DNA of 64,000 bases from CAWIHA01 sp963835855 (GCA_963835855.1 CAWIHA010000038.1:1-64000), one strand, 5' to 3'; counted from the first letter of the stretch, positions 36,168-47,723 are shown. A program made the numbers and translations. Notes: generated by a model not told the origin, from the sequence alone.

Positions 36168-37460
36168 TTACCGGGTGTTCGTCTCGTCGAACGTAATGCT
36201 CGTGCCGGCTTCGTACTTGTGATAGTTGCGGAAATCGAGCGTATTGTGGGTGCAGTTGTTCGTGCCTCGCTGGCAGCTCAAGTTCTCCGCGTGCACGGGC
36301 AGCAGGAACTGGCCTTCACCGATCCGCACGTACTCGTAATCGACGGCGCTTTCAACCGTATCCAGCGGGAAGCCCTCGGGAATCTGGCGGGCTTGCATCT
36401 CAATCCGTAGCACGCGTCCGCTCTTCGGGTCGATCCACACCGAACCCTTGTAGGCAGGAACGATGGACTGGGAGGCCGCCTGCACGCGCCAGCGAGAGTA
36501 CAGCCGCGTCACCTCGAAATTGTAGACTCGAGCCTCAGCTCCCGAAACGAGAGATTCCCTGGAGAGATGGAAATCCGCCGCCGTGGCCGGAGATAAAAGC
36601 TCGCGAAGGGCCGTGCCGAACTCGCCGATGGACCACGCTCCCTCTATCTGCTGCATTTCCTTGTTTACCGGTTTGTTGTTGATCGCGACATGCCGGTAGC
36701 TCTCGCGCCCGTCCTCGTATACCACCTCGGCCGACACCACGTCGAGCGGTTCCCAGTCCACGGGGCGCGTCGTGCTGGCGAAGCGCGCGATGTATTCCTT
36801 ACAGATGTAATTAGGAAGCTGCTCGGAGAAAGACTCAGCCGCGGCGCGCGCCTTCTCGATCAGAGGATCGGGAGGCGGAACCGGCGCGGCAGACGGCTCG
36901 CTTGTCGCGGTGGCCTGCCGTTTTGGCGGAATTCCATGCGCCAGCGTGGGAGGGCCGGGATCGTCCGCATCGCGCGGCGCTGAAGGTGGCGCTGTTTGCG
37001 TCGGTGCGGGAGCGGACGCATAGTCAGGAGCATTGGCGGGTGCATTGCCGCCTGCGACTGCCCGATCCAGGTAGACATTAATCGCCGAGAGATAACCTTT
37101 CTGATCTTCCGCCGCCTCTACTGAGACCTGGCAGCCGGGTTCGAAATCGGAGGCCTTGATCTCTTCAGGGCCCTTGTAGAACTTCGTTTTCTCGATCCGC
37201 TGAAAACTGAGAACCCGGCCGTCGGCGGCCTCGACCACCAGCAACTTGTCATCTACGCTGCGCAGCGTGCCGCTGAACTTCTCAAGGGCGTCCTGGGGAG
37301 TGTTCTTCCCGCTTTTGTCCTGCTTGCCGCGACTTGGCCAGGGAAAAGGCAGCCCGTTGCCGCCGCTTCCCGAAGGCCCGCCCTGCGGATACCCGCCAGG
37401 GTACTGCGCCGCGAGCGGTAACCCGGCCGCGAGCGCGAAATACAGTAAAGCGCGCCTCAT
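36168..37460 (-). CDS. Secreted hypothetical protein
   Basis: 430 residues from ATG 37460 (GGGAAAGAG upstream); the frame itself opens at 37556. Signal peptide MRRALLYFALAAGLPLAAQ, then a Gly/Pro-rich stretch (YPGGYPQGGPSGSGGNG), a small beta domain (FSGTLRSVDDKLLVVEAADG), a long Pro/Ala/Thr linker, and a C-terminal domain of about 220 residues (FSEQLPNYICKEYIARF; VWIDPKSGRVLRIEMQARQI; LPVHAENLSCQRGTNNC). The last part looks like a lipoprotein-localisation-type beta sheet. Typical of acidobacterial exported proteins; function unknown. Confidence 0.65.
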   Translation of the reverse strand: MRRALLYFALAAGLPLAAQYPGGYPQGGPSGSGGNGLPFPWPSRGKQDKSGKNTPQDALEKFSGTLRSVDDKLLVVEAADGRVLSFQRIEKTKFYKGPEEIKASDFEPGCQVSVEAAEDQKGYLSAINVYLDRAVAGGNAPANAPDYASAPAPTQTAPPSAPRDADDPGPPTLAHGIPPKRQATATSEPSAAPVPPPDPLIEKARAAAESFSEQLPNYICKEYIARFASTTRPVDWEPLDVVSAEVVYEDGRESYRHVAINNKPVNKEMQQIEGAWSIGEFGTALRELLSPATAADFHLSRESLVSGAEARVYNFEVTRLYSRWRVQAASQSIVPAYKGSVWIDPKSGRVLRIEMQARQIPEGFPLDTVESAVDYEYVRIGEGQFLLPVHAENLSCQRGTNNCTHNTLDFRNYHKYEAGTSITFDETNTR

Positions 37461-37826
37461 CTCTTTCCCGCGTTGCTGAACGCTGCTTACTTGGATGTGC
37501 GCCGAGGCGGAAAGGTTGCCTTGCCACGCCTGTATCGTCGGCGAGCGCGGCGACAACGAGGTGCCGCTCTGGTCGGCGGTTCACATCGCCGGCATCCCGC
37601 TGGACCATTAACTCCCTGGCTTCAGAGAGGCCGCTTCACCCAACGTGCCCGGAGCTTGCATTGTGCCCACAGCTTTTGCCGGAAACTGCGCCATGTGGGG
37701 GCGTCGAGAAAGGTCGCCAAGTATTGCGGGAAGCCGGCCCACGCAGGTATTGGGCGCCAGCGCTCGTCGAATGGGCGAAGCCGCCGGAAATGGTACATGT
37801 GCCAGGCTAGGGCGCGCAGGGCGCCC
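37461..37826. other. Intergenic region downstream of glgP
   Basis: 366 bases between two minus-strand genes. A minus-strand frame ending at 37622 reads FDERWRPIPAWAGFPQYLAT and onward with plausible amino-acid composition, but it has no start of its own outside glgP and no family I recognise. It could be a decayed fragment. No convincing promoter or terminator was seen. Confidence 0.4.
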
Positions 37827-40355
37827 TCACCGCTGCCACAAAATTTGCGGGGCTTCGAGCGGTACGAATGCGCCGGGCTTCGATGCAACGATGCGCGGCG
37901 TGTAGTCGCTGGCGGGGCGAGTTGCCGGCACGCGCGCCGAATACACGAAGCCGTTGGCTGTGCCAACTAGCGGTTGGCCGCGGGTCATCGCTTGGCGGAC
38001 CGCATCGCCGCCATCCTGCGGATCGGCGTAAAGCTCGACTCGCGCGGCTTCCGGATCGAGTTCATCCAGGTAGACCTGCACCTCAAAAACATGCTCGCCA
38101 TCGTGCGTCCCGGCATGGAGGGCGCCAAATCGGACGTGCGGCCAGTGATAGGCGAGAGCGCGTTGCCAGCCGACCAATGAAACCCCGAGCTGGCCGCCCG
38201 CGGCGACGCGCTCGGAATATGCGGCGGCGGCGGGGAGGTAGTGCTCCTCGGTGTATTCGCGCACTACGCGGTTGGCTGAGAACAGAGGCGTCAACCGCGA
38301 TATACTCTCCCGCATCCTCGCGACCCACGCCTTCGGAATGCCCTTTTCGTCGCGCGCGTAAAATTCGGGGATCACCTGGCGCTCGAGCGTGACATAAAGC
38401 GCCTCGGCGTCGGCCCGATCCCAGGCGGGATCATCGCCGTGCTCTTTTCCGTCGCCGATTGCCCATCCCACGGCCGGCGAATACGCCTCGGCCCACCAGC
38501 CATCCAGCTCCGAGAGATTCAAGCCGCCGTTGGCGAGCACCTTCATCCCGCTGGTGCCGCTCGCCTCCCAAGGGCGCCGGGGCGTGTTGACCCAGACATC
38601 CACGCCTTGAACCAGCCGCTCGGTCATCAGCATGTCGTAGTCGCTGAGAAACACGACGTGGGAACGGACTTCGGGGCGGCGAATGAATTCGCTCCACTGC
38701 CGGATCATCGCCTGGCCGTTGCCATCCTGCGGGTGCGCTTTGCCGGCGAGAATCAACTGGAGGGGGCGCTTTCGATTCGTGAGTATCCGGACGAGCCTCT
38801 CGGAATCGTAAAGAAGCAGGTTGGGCCGTTTGTATGCCGCAAAGCGGCGCGCAAAGCCCAGCGTCAGGGTATCGAAATCGAAGATGCGCTCGGCTTCCGC
38901 GACCTCCTGCGGAGACGCTCCTTGGCCGGCGCGCTGCCGGGCAAGCCGTTTTCGAGTGTACTCAATCAGGCCCTTGCGGGCGTTCGTGCGCAGTTGCCAC
39001 AACTGGGAGTCTCCGGCCGAACGTAGATCCGCCTCCATGTGCTCCATCTCCCCCAGCCACCGCTCGGCGCCGCATGTCTGGGACCAGAGGCTACAAGCGT
39101 CCTTGGACTCCCACGTCGGGACGTGTATGCCGTTAGTGACATGGCCTACTGGAATTTCGGCTTCCGGCCAGCCAGGAAAGAGTCCCTGAAAAATGCGCCG
39201 GCTCACTTTCCCGTGCAGACGGCTTACTCCATTGATCGAGGCGCTGCCGCGCATGGCGAGGTAAGCCATGTTGAACGGCTCCGAGGCGTTGTTTCGATCC
39301 CGTCTCCCGAGCGCCAGAAGATCCAGGAACGAGATGCCGAGGCCGTGTTCCGCATACCGCTTGAGGTATCGCTCCATCAACTCGGGGGCGAACCGGTCGA
39401 AACCCGCCTCAACCGGCGTGTGGGTGGTAAAGAGGTTGCCGGCGTGTGTGATGGCCAGGGCCACGTCGAACGGTTGCTTGCTCTCCGCCATGTAGGAGCG
39501 CGCGCGCTCCAGCACGGCGAATGCGGCGTGGCCCTCGTTTAAATGGCAAACTTCGGGGCTTAGGCCGAGTGCGTGCAGCAGCCGCCATCCCCCGATGCCC
39601 AGGACAATCTCCTGCTTGATGCGCATCTCCGGCCCGCCGCCATACAGCTCGCTGGTGATGCCGCGGTACGCGGGCGGGTTGGCCGGATCGTTCGAGTCGA
39701 GCAGATACAAAACCCTCCGGCCAACCTGAACCTGCCATGCGCGAACCCAGAGCTTGAGCCCCGGGAGCGCGATCGGCAGCCGCAACCATTCCCCGTTGGC
39801 TTGGCGCAAGGGCCTGACCGGCAACTGTCCTGGGTCGTTGAACGGATACAATGCTTCCTGTTCCCCGTGCGGGCCGATCTCCTGGCGAAAATAGCCCTGC
39901 TGGTAGAGCAGGCCGACGCCCACGACGGGCACGCCCAGATCGCTCGCGGCCTTCAATTGATCGCCGGCTACATTGCCCAGCCCGCCGGAATAGATCGGCA
40001 GCGCTTCGCTCAACATGTACTCCATGCTGAAGTACGCAACCAGCGTGAGCGGCGAATCCGGGTGCGCCTTCTGGAACCATGCCGGCGATTGGTTGGCTTC
40101 GCGCCTCTCTTTGAGGAGCTCGTCTACTCTCTCGCGGTAAGCCGCTTCAGACAACACGGTTTCGAGTTTCTCTTGTGAGACCGTCTGCAGGACGACCCAG
40201 GGGTTCTCGGTAAGCGCCCATAGCTCGGGATCGAGCCGGCCCCATAACTCATCAGCCGAATGATTCCAGGACCAACGCAGATCCAGCGCCAGCTCCATAA
40301 GAGCATCCGGGCCCTGCGTTTCCGAAGGACGGTTTGTATCTGCTGGGTTACTCAT
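37827..40355 (-). CDS. glgP: Alpha-glucan (glycogen/maltodextrin) phosphorylase
   Basis: 842 residues of the GT35 'alpha-glucan family phosphorylase' type. Seen: MELALDLRWSWNHSADELW, YFSMEYMLSEALPIYSGGLG, CHLNEGHAAFAVLERAR, HVTNGIHVPTW, LILAGKAHPQDGNG, and ASGTSGMKVLANGGLNLSEL with the PLP lysine. It releases glucose-1-phosphate from glycogen. The gene for phosphoglucomutase lies 52 bases upstream in the same orientation, giving a glycogen-to-glucose-6-phosphate pair. Confidence 0.94.
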   Translation of the reverse strand: MSNPADTNRPSETQGPDALMELALDLRWSWNHSADELWGRLDPELWALTENPWVVLQTVSQEKLETVLSEAAYRERVDELLKERREANQSPAWFQKAHPDSPLTLVAYFSMEYMLSEALPIYSGGLGNVAGDQLKAASDLGVPVVGVGLLYQQGYFRQEIGPHGEQEALYPFNDPGQLPVRPLRQANGEWLRLPIALPGLKLWVRAWQVQVGRRVLYLLDSNDPANPPAYRGITSELYGGGPEMRIKQEIVLGIGGWRLLHALGLSPEVCHLNEGHAAFAVLERARSYMAESKQPFDVALAITHAGNLFTTHTPVEAGFDRFAPELMERYLKRYAEHGLGISFLDLLALGRRDRNNASEPFNMAYLAMRGSASINGVSRLHGKVSRRIFQGLFPGWPEAEIPVGHVTNGIHVPTWESKDACSLWSQTCGAERWLGEMEHMEADLRSAGDSQLWQLRTNARKGLIEYTRKRLARQRAGQGASPQEVAEAERIFDFDTLTLGFARRFAAYKRPNLLLYDSERLVRILTNRKRPLQLILAGKAHPQDGNGQAMIRQWSEFIRRPEVRSHVVFLSDYDMLMTERLVQGVDVWVNTPRRPWEASGTSGMKVLANGGLNLSELDGWWAEAYSPAVGWAIGDGKEHGDDPAWDRADAEALYVTLERQVIPEFYARDEKGIPKAWVARMRESISRLTPLFSANRVVREYTEEHYLPAAAAYSERVAAGGQLGVSLVGWQRALAYHWPHVRFGALHAGTHDGEHVFEVQVYLDELDPEAARVELYADPQDGGDAVRQAMTRGQPLVGTANGFVYSARVPATRPASDYTPRIVASKPGAFVPLEAPQILWQR

Positions 40356-40407
40356 TGAATCCTCGCCTCCTCAAGGGCATTGGGAAGAGGTTTCTTCTGG
40401 GCGCCCA

Positions 40408-42072
<1,665 letters not shown>

Positions 42073-42128
42073 TTCTTCCCCTCTATAATCTACTGTCGCG
42101 CGCCCCGCGCGACAGCAAGGAGATGGTT

Positions 42129-42205
42129 TGGGGTGGGTGACGGGATTCGAACCCGCGACATTCGGAACCACAATCCGACGCTCTACCACCTGAGCTACAC
42201 CCACC
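42129..42205 (-). tRNA. tRNA-His (GTG)
   Basis: Minus-strand cloverleaf: acceptor GTGGGTG with CACCCAC, D arm GCTCAGGTGGTAGAGC, anticodon loop TTGTGGT with anticodon GTG, T arm CGCGGGTTCGAATCCCG. An extra G (G-1) opposite the discriminator C is present, the identity mark of histidine tRNAs, and CCA is encoded. It lies 57 bases upstream of pgm. Confidence 0.96.
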
Positions 42206-42288
42206 GCGGGCGGGAAATCCACAGCTAGTTTAACATAGCGGTGCAGCCGCGCCGAAGCCGCAGCGCGAGACCCTGCACCGCAAAAGCG

Positions 42289-43740
42289 TTACTTCAGCCC
42301 CGCCTTCTTCCAAAGCTCGTCGACCCGGCGTGCAACCTCGCCGCTCATGCGGATCACGTCCGGCCACGGGCGCGCAAAGCCTTCTTCAGGCCACTTGCGC
42401 GTCGCATCGATGCCCATCTTCGAACCGTAGTTCGCCAGGCGGCTGGAGTGATCGAGCGAATCGATAGGCCCCAGCGCAAACTCGATGTCGCGCTCGGGGT
42501 CGATATTGTTGAGCGCCCTCCAGGCGGTCTCGCGAACGTTCTGCACATCAACGTCCTCGTCCACCACCACGATGCACTTGGTAAACATCGCCTGGCCCAT
42601 GCCCCAGATAGCGTGCATCACCTTGCGCGCATGGCCGGCGTACGACTTGCGCATCGAGACCAGCATCAGGTTGTGGAACACGCCCTCGGCCGGCATCGAG
42701 ATGTCGCGGATCTCGGGAAGTTGCAGGCGCATAAGAGGCAAAAAGATGCGTTCGATCGCCTTGCCCATATAGAAGTCTTCCATCGGAGGCGGGCCGACGA
42801 TCGTCGCCGCATAGACGGGCTTCTTCCGCTGGGTGATGCAAGCGGCGTGAAACACCGGATAGTCGTCGGCGAGAGAGTAGTAACCGGTGTGATCGCCGAA
42901 AGGCCCTTCGCGCCGCAGCTCGCCTAGCTCGACGTAGCCTTCGAGCACGATTTCCGCGTTCGCCGGAACTTCGAGGTCCGAAGTCTCGCACTTCACCATC
43001 TCCACCGCCTTGCCGCGCAGGAAGCCGGCGAACATCATCTCGTCGAGATCGGGCGGCAGCGGCAGCACGGCGGCAAACATAGTGACCGGATCGGCGCCGA
43101 TGGCCACCGCCACATCCATGCGCTTCTGGCGGCCCTCGGCCAGCAGCCGGCGGTAATGCTCGGCGCCCTGCTTGTGCGTCTGCCAGTGCATGCCGGTGGT
43201 GCGCTCATCGAAAACCTGCATGCGGTACATGCCGCAGTTGCGCTTGCCGGTCTCGGGGTTCTTCGAGAACACCAGCGGCAAAGTGATGAAACGCCCGGCG
43301 TCTTGAGGCCAGCAGTGCAGGATCGGATAATCGAATAGCGAGAACGCATCGCGCCGGATTACCTCCTTCACCGCGCCGCTGGAGACCGTGCGCGGGAAAA
43401 ACGAGCCCAATTCGGCCAGCTTCGGCAGCATTTTCAGTTTGCCGAGCAAGCCTTCGGGCGCCTGCATTTGGAAAAGCTCGGAGATGCGCCTGGCGGCCTC
43501 TTCGATCGAAGAGACATCGAGCGCTAGCTCCATACGCCGCATGCTGGCGAATGCATTCATGAGCACCGGAATCGCCGAGCCTTTCGGCTTTTCGAAAAGC
43601 AGCGCCGGGCCGCCGCGCTTCACCGCGCGATCGGCGAATTCCGTGATCTCGAGGACCGGATCGACCTCGAAGGAGATCCTCTTCAGCTCGTTCTCCTTCT
43701 CGAGCCTGCGAATGAAGCTGCCGAGATCGTCGTAGGGCAT
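42289..43740 (-). CDS. ubiD: UbiD family decarboxylase
   Basis: 483 residues. Seen: YDDLGSFIRRLEKENELKRI, GPALLFEKPKGS, GMYRMQVFDERTTGMHWQTH, AEIVLEGYVELGELRREGPF (with the E-x(n)-E region of the prFMN pocket), GDHTGYYSL and VVVDEDVDVQNVRETAWRAL. UbiD enzymes use prenylated FMN to decarboxylate aromatic acids, as in ubiquinone or menaquinone synthesis. Acidobacteria use menaquinone, so a menaquinone (futalosine-route) or aromatic-degradation role is more likely than ubiquinone. No ubiX is adjacent. Confidence 0.9.
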   Translation of the reverse strand: MPYDDLGSFIRRLEKENELKRISFEVDPVLEITEFADRAVKRGGPALLFEKPKGSAIPVLMNAFASMRRMELALDVSSIEEAARRISELFQMQAPEGLLGKLKMLPKLAELGSFFPRTVSSGAVKEVIRRDAFSLFDYPILHCWPQDAGRFITLPLVFSKNPETGKRNCGMYRMQVFDERTTGMHWQTHKQGAEHYRRLLAEGRQKRMDVAVAIGADPVTMFAAVLPLPPDLDEMMFAGFLRGKAVEMVKCETSDLEVPANAEIVLEGYVELGELRREGPFGDHTGYYSLADDYPVFHAACITQRKKPVYAATIVGPPPMEDFYMGKAIERIFLPLMRLQLPEIRDISMPAEGVFHNLMLVSMRKSYAGHARKVMHAIWGMGQAMFTKCIVVVDEDVDVQNVRETAWRALNNIDPERDIEFALGPIDSLDHSSRLANYGSKMGIDATRKWPEEGFARPWPDVIRMSGEVARRVDELWKKAGLK

Positions 43741-43857
43741 AAGGGCTTAGCTCGCTGTGACGCGCAGCTTTTATTATCATTGAACTTTGCCCGCCCAGCT
43801 TGAGCCTGGGCAACTGAAATGGCGGCGCACACAGCCGCCGGTGCAAACGGAGAGGAA

Positions 43858-44592
43858 ATGACAAATCGGATTGCTTTTGTTACAGGCGCAAGCCGCGGCA
43901 TAGGGCGCGCCATCGCGCACGCGCTCAGCCGCGCCGGCGCCAAAATCATCGTTGCTTCAAACGAGGCGGAAAATAACGAGAGAGTCGCCGGAGAAATCCG
44001 CGCCTCAAACGGAGAGGCGATTACGGTCTTTCTAGACCTGGCCTCGCCCGACTCCATCAAAGAGGCCGTTGCCGCGGCGCTCAAAGCGTTTGGCCGCATC
44101 GAGATTCTGGTCAACAACGCCGGCATCACTAAAGACGGCCTCGCCGTGCGCATGAAGAAAGAGGATTGGGACCTCGTGCTCGCCATCAACTTGACCGGCG
44201 CGTTCCTCACCTCGCAGCAGGTCTTGATCGGGATGCTACGCGAGCGTTGGGGGCGCATCGTAAACGTGGCGTCGGTGGTCGGACAGGCGGGCAATGTCGG
44301 CCAGGCGAATTATGTGTCCTCCAAGGCCGGCATCATCGGCCTCACCAAAGCGCTGGCGCAGGAAGTCGCCAGCCGGAATATCACGGTGAACGCGGTCGCG
44401 CCCGGCTTCATCGAGACGGATATGACCGCGAAGCTCCCTCAGGAAGTGCGCGACCGCATGCTGGCCACGATTGCGCTGAAGCGCATGGGCCAGCCCGAAG
44501 ACGTCGCTGCGGCGGTGAAATTTCTAGCCAGCGACGAAGCCGCTTACATTACCGGCCACGTGATCAACGTGAACGGCGGCATGTATATGTAA
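43858..44592 (+). CDS. fabG: 3-oxoacyl-ACP reductase FabG-like SDR
   Basis: 244 residues from ATG 43858 with GGAGAGG upstream (the frame opens at 43819). Seen: FVTGASRGIGRAIAHALSRA (nucleotide loop), VNNAGITKDGL, NVASVVGQAGN with catalytic Ser region, NYVSSKAGIIGLTKAL (Tyr-x3-Lys), and GFIETDMTAKLP. This is a close FabG, reducing 3-oxoacyl-ACP in fatty acid elongation, though isolated from fab genes. It is followed after one base by the glycosyltransferase gene. Confidence 0.9.
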   Translation: MTNRIAFVTGASRGIGRAIAHALSRAGAKIIVASNEAENNERVAGEIRASNGEAITVFLDLASPDSIKEAVAAALKAFGRIEILVNNAGITKDGLAVRMKKEDWDLVLAINLTGAFLTSQQVLIGMLRERWGRIVNVASVVGQAGNVGQANYVSSKAGIIGLTKALAQEVASRNITVNAVAPGFIETDMTAKLPQEVRDRMLATIALKRMGQPEDVAAAVKFLASDEAAYITGHVINVNGGMYM

Positions 44593-44593
44593 G

Positions 44594-46180
44594 GTGGATG
44601 GCGCGTTGATTGCGACCTCCTCATCCCCGCGCTTTCGCGAGCGGCTGCTTCTGGGAATAACGCTGCTCCTCGCCGTTTCGAGCTTTTTCATCGCAACGCG
44701 GCACATGTCGCACTCGTTGTGGTTCGATGAATTCCTCACGGTCCATGTCGCGCACCACGGAACGCTCCCGCAAGTGGCCGCGGCGGCGATGACGGAGAGA
44801 CCCTATCCCCCAGTATTCTTCCTTGTTGTCCACTATTGCCTGCGCTTCTGGGACAACGAAACCGGCTTGCGGCTGCCTTCCGCGGTCTTCGGAGCTTTCG
44901 CCGTCGTTGCCGTGTTCCTGCTGGGCCAGGCGCTGGCCGATAGCCTCACCGGCGCGCTCGCGGCTTTCTTATTCGTCCTGACGCCGGGGGTGTTCCGCTA
45001 CTTTGTGGATGGAAATGCGTATACGCTGCTGATCCTCGCGGTGACCCTTTCCAACCTGTACTTGTTCCGGGCAGTCCGCTCCGACAGGATCTCAGACTGG
45101 CTGCTCTATGCCCTGTTCGCCTTGCTGGGGCTCGGGACGCACGCTTTTTTTGCCCTTTATTTAGGCGCCCAATTACTTGGGGGCCTCTATCTGAAGTGGT
45201 CCGCCAGGCCGGCTGCGAGCGCGCCCTACAAACGGTTTCTGGCGGTGGTGTCCGTTTTGTGGCTCATCGATCTGGTTTGGGTTCTTTTCTATCTCCAGCA
45301 TGGAGGGTATCGCCGGCCGTTCCTTTTCTCCCGGCTGCCGCAGATGGGCAATCTCGTTTCCATTGCCGCAATGTACCCCGGACCTCTGTCGATTGGATAT
45401 CGAGTCCAGCTCATCCCTTGGGCTTTGCTTCAACTGCTGGGTACGGCGGCTTTGTTCATCGAGCGCAGGAAAACGTTTTGGTTCGTGGCAATTGCAGCGG
45501 CATTCTCTCTCGCGACCATCACTCTGTTTCTCAAGGCGACTCAACCATTCGTTGCCTTCAAATTCGGGTTAGGCGTCTTCCCGCTGGCATGCATCCTGGC
45601 GGCATACTCACCGAAGCTCTTCGGCGCTGGAGAGCTGCGACTCGGGTTCCCCTGGATGAACTTGGCAAGAGGCTGCACCTATGCAGTGATCGCCGGCTAC
45701 TGCATCGGCGGGGCGGCATTCATCGTGACCGCGGACACTGCCGCATTCGGTTATCAGGACTGGAGAGGCGCTGCGCGGTTTCTGAGCAGCCATGCCACGC
45801 CCGAGGACGCAATCGTCCTTTCCCTTCACTATGACGTTGCTCCGCTCGGTTACTACTACAAGGGGCCAGCGAGATTTTTCGGCGTCACGGAAAGGGAAGA
45901 GGCACATGGTCTTGCCTCAAAACTCCTGCTGGAACCAGGCTCGCCGCACCGGGCAGCGTGGATTATTGTCAGCACGCTCGCGAATGAGAGCCCGCTTGTG
46001 TCCAAATTCACCGAAATCAAGAGGCACGACTACCAGGCGCAAACACAAAAGCTGATTGCAGCGCTCAAAGAGCGCGGCCTGTCTGCCGCCCTGGCAGCTC
46101 GCTTCCAGAGGATCAACGTGGTGGTCGCCAGCCGCGACCCGAGCCGGGTTCCGTCTCAAGTCCAGCCCGGAATCCAATGA
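44594..46180 (+). CDS. GT39/ArnT-like membrane glycosyltransferase
   Basis: 528 residues from a GTG start. About 11 to 13 hydrophobic segments; the first loop contains SHSLWFDEFLTVHVAH and RPYPPVFFLVVHYCLRFW, the acidic-residue loop and pattern of GT-C (PMT_2/RgtA) enzymes that use polyprenyl-phosphate sugars on the periplasmic face. The C-terminal soluble part includes FGYQDWRGAARFLSSHATP, common in acidobacterial family members. It starts one base after the fabG stop. Substrate unknown. Confidence 0.78.
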   Translation: MDGALIATSSSPRFRERLLLGITLLLAVSSFFIATRHMSHSLWFDEFLTVHVAHHGTLPQVAAAAMTERPYPPVFFLVVHYCLRFWDNETGLRLPSAVFGAFAVVAVFLLGQALADSLTGALAAFLFVLTPGVFRYFVDGNAYTLLILAVTLSNLYLFRAVRSDRISDWLLYALFALLGLGTHAFFALYLGAQLLGGLYLKWSARPAASAPYKRFLAVVSVLWLIDLVWVLFYLQHGGYRRPFLFSRLPQMGNLVSIAAMYPGPLSIGYRVQLIPWALLQLLGTAALFIERRKTFWFVAIAAAFSLATITLFLKATQPFVAFKFGLGVFPLACILAAYSPKLFGAGELRLGFPWMNLARGCTYAVIAGYCIGGAAFIVTADTAAFGYQDWRGAARFLSSHATPEDAIVLSLHYDVAPLGYYYKGPARFFGVTEREEAHGLASKLLLEPGSPHRAAWIIVSTLANESPLVSKFTEIKRHDYQAQTQKLIAALKERGLSAALAARFQRINVVVASRDPSRVPSQVQPGIQ

Positions 46181-46275
46181 TGCAACCCCGCAGCGGGATG
46201 TAAGCGTCTCTTGCATCCATCGCGTCGCGCTGGGCCGCACAGCGATCCGCGTGACCCGGCTGTGCGGAACGTCAT

Positions 46276-47175
46276 ATGATGCCTGGTATGGCCCCTCCCG
46301 ATTCCAAGTTCCGCATCGGTCTGATACAGATGGCGTGTTCGGCCGATCCGAACGAAAATCTGGCCAAGGCGCAGTGGCGCATCCGGGAGGCCGCGGCCAA
46401 GGGCGCACAGATCATCTGCCTCCAGGAGTTGTTCCGGACGCAGTATTTCTGCCGCGAGGAAAACGCCGGCTTGTTCGCGCTCGCCGAACCGGTGCCGGGG
46501 CCAACCACGGAGTGTCTGGGCGGGCTTGCGCGCGAGCTGCGGATCGTGATCGTGGCCCCGCTATTCGAGCGGCGGGCGCCGGGTGTTTACCACAACACGG
46601 CCGCGGTGATCGGCACGGATGGCCGGATTGCCGGGCTCTACCGCAAAATGCATATCCCAGACGATCCGCTCTACTACGAGAAGTTTTACTTCACGCCAGG
46701 CGATCTCGGCTTCCCGGCGTTCGACACCCCGTTTGGGCGCATCGCCACGCTCATCTGCTGGGACCAGTGGTATCCGGAGGCGGCACGGGTGGCGAGTCTC
46801 GCCGGCGCCGCGGTGCTGTTTTACCCTACGGCGATCGGCTGGCATCCCGCGGAAAAGCAGGAGCACGGCGCCGCGCAGCTTGACGCCTGGCGCACCATCC
46901 AGCGCGCGCACGCGATCGCAAATGGCGTGTACGTCGCCGTGGTGAACCGGACCGGTTACGAAGGGCCGCCCGAGCGCGGTATCGAGTTCTGGGGATCGTC
47001 GTTCATCGCGGACCCATTCGGGCAAGTGATCGCGGAAGCGCCGCCGGGGGAGGAAGAGATTCTCGTCGCCGAGTGCGACCCGCAGCGGATCGACGTGACA
47101 CGCCGCAATTGGCCCTTCCTGCGCGACCGCCGCATCGACGCCTACACGCCGCTGCTTGAGCGCTGGCTGGTGTAG
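46276..47175 (+). CDS. aguB: N-carbamoylputrescine amidase
   Basis: 299 residues, nitrilase superfamily. Catalytic triad visible: Glu in CLQELFRTQYFC, Lys in GLYRKMHIPDDP, Cys in TLICWDQWYPEAAR. YYEKFYFTPGD and FYPTAIGWHP support the AguB/plant carbamoylputrescine amidase group. It hydrolyses N-carbamoylputrescine to putrescine, CO2 and ammonia in the arginine-agmatine route. The partner agmatine deiminase is not adjacent. Three in-frame ATGs at 46276, 46279 and 46288 leave the exact start open. Confidence 0.9.
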   Translation: MMPGMAPPDSKFRIGLIQMACSADPNENLAKAQWRIREAAAKGAQIICLQELFRTQYFCREENAGLFALAEPVPGPTTECLGGLARELRIVIVAPLFERRAPGVYHNTAAVIGTDGRIAGLYRKMHIPDDPLYYEKFYFTPGDLGFPAFDTPFGRIATLICWDQWYPEAARVASLAGAAVLFYPTAIGWHPAEKQEHGAAQLDAWRTIQRAHAIANGVYVAVVNRTGYEGPPERGIEFWGSSFIADPFGQVIAEAPPGEEEILVAECDPQRIDVTRRNWPFLRDRRIDAYTPLLERWLV

Positions 47176-47273
47176 CAGTAAGGTCATTAGTGGCGGGCGG
47201 CGGTGCTCTGGACCATGGCCGGGCACCGAAGTAGGCTACACTGCGGGCTAAAGATGCTCAACGAGGAAGTAGC

Positions 47274-47723
47274 ATGAACCTCAAAGACCGCCTCTACAGC
47301 GAGACGGACGATGCCTGCGCGATCTGCGGCATCAGGCGCCTCCCTGCCCTCACAATTCACCACATTGATGGAAACGAGGAAAATAACACCTACGACAACA
47401 GAATCGTGCTGTGTCACAATTGCCATCAACTGCATCACCAGAGTAAAGCACCGAATGAAGGACCGAGCGAAGAGCAGATCAGAGACCGAAAGAGGCATCT
47501 CATACTGAAAACGCTCACGCAATATGGCCTGAACGCAATGAAGATCGCGGCCCGTAATAACTTCGGAGTCGTTGCAATGCCTTTCCTCCTATATCATCTC
47601 GTCGAGCTTGGATACTTAACGAAAGAGGAAGAGCAGATGGGCTACGGCGACCAGGAGAACGCCACGTCCCGCTTCGCCATAACAGAAGAGGGACGGAAAC
47701 TCTTGCGGAAGTGGTTTCCCTAG
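47274..47723 (+). CDS. HNH domain protein with C-terminal helical domain
   Basis: 149 residues; GAGGAAG lies upstream of the ATG. N-terminal HNH nuclease fold: CAICG, then LTIHHIDGNEENNTYDNRIV and LCHNCHQLHHQ, with both zinc Cys pairs and the His-Asn-His residues present. The C-terminal 70 residues (LTQYGLNAMKIAARNNFGVV, LYHLVELGYLTKEEE, SRFAITEEGRKLLRKWF) look like a winged-helix DNA-binding domain. It stands alone with no methylase, phage or homing context. Lower GC than its neighbours suggests acquisition. A nuclease acting on DNA is likely; its target is unknown. Confidence 0.75.
   Translation: MNLKDRLYSETDDACAICGIRRLPALTIHHIDGNEENNTYDNRIVLCHNCHQLHHQSKAPNEGPSEEQIRDRKRHLILKTLTQYGLNAMKIAARNNFGVVAMPFLLYHLVELGYLTKEEEQMGYGDQENATSRFAITEEGRKLLRKWFP

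Noticed and set aside
37622..37966. Minus-strand ORF of 114 codons downstream of glgP
   Set aside because: Half of it is an out-of-frame overlap of glgP; the remainder has no start or recognised family, though a fragment of a lost gene cannot be excluded.
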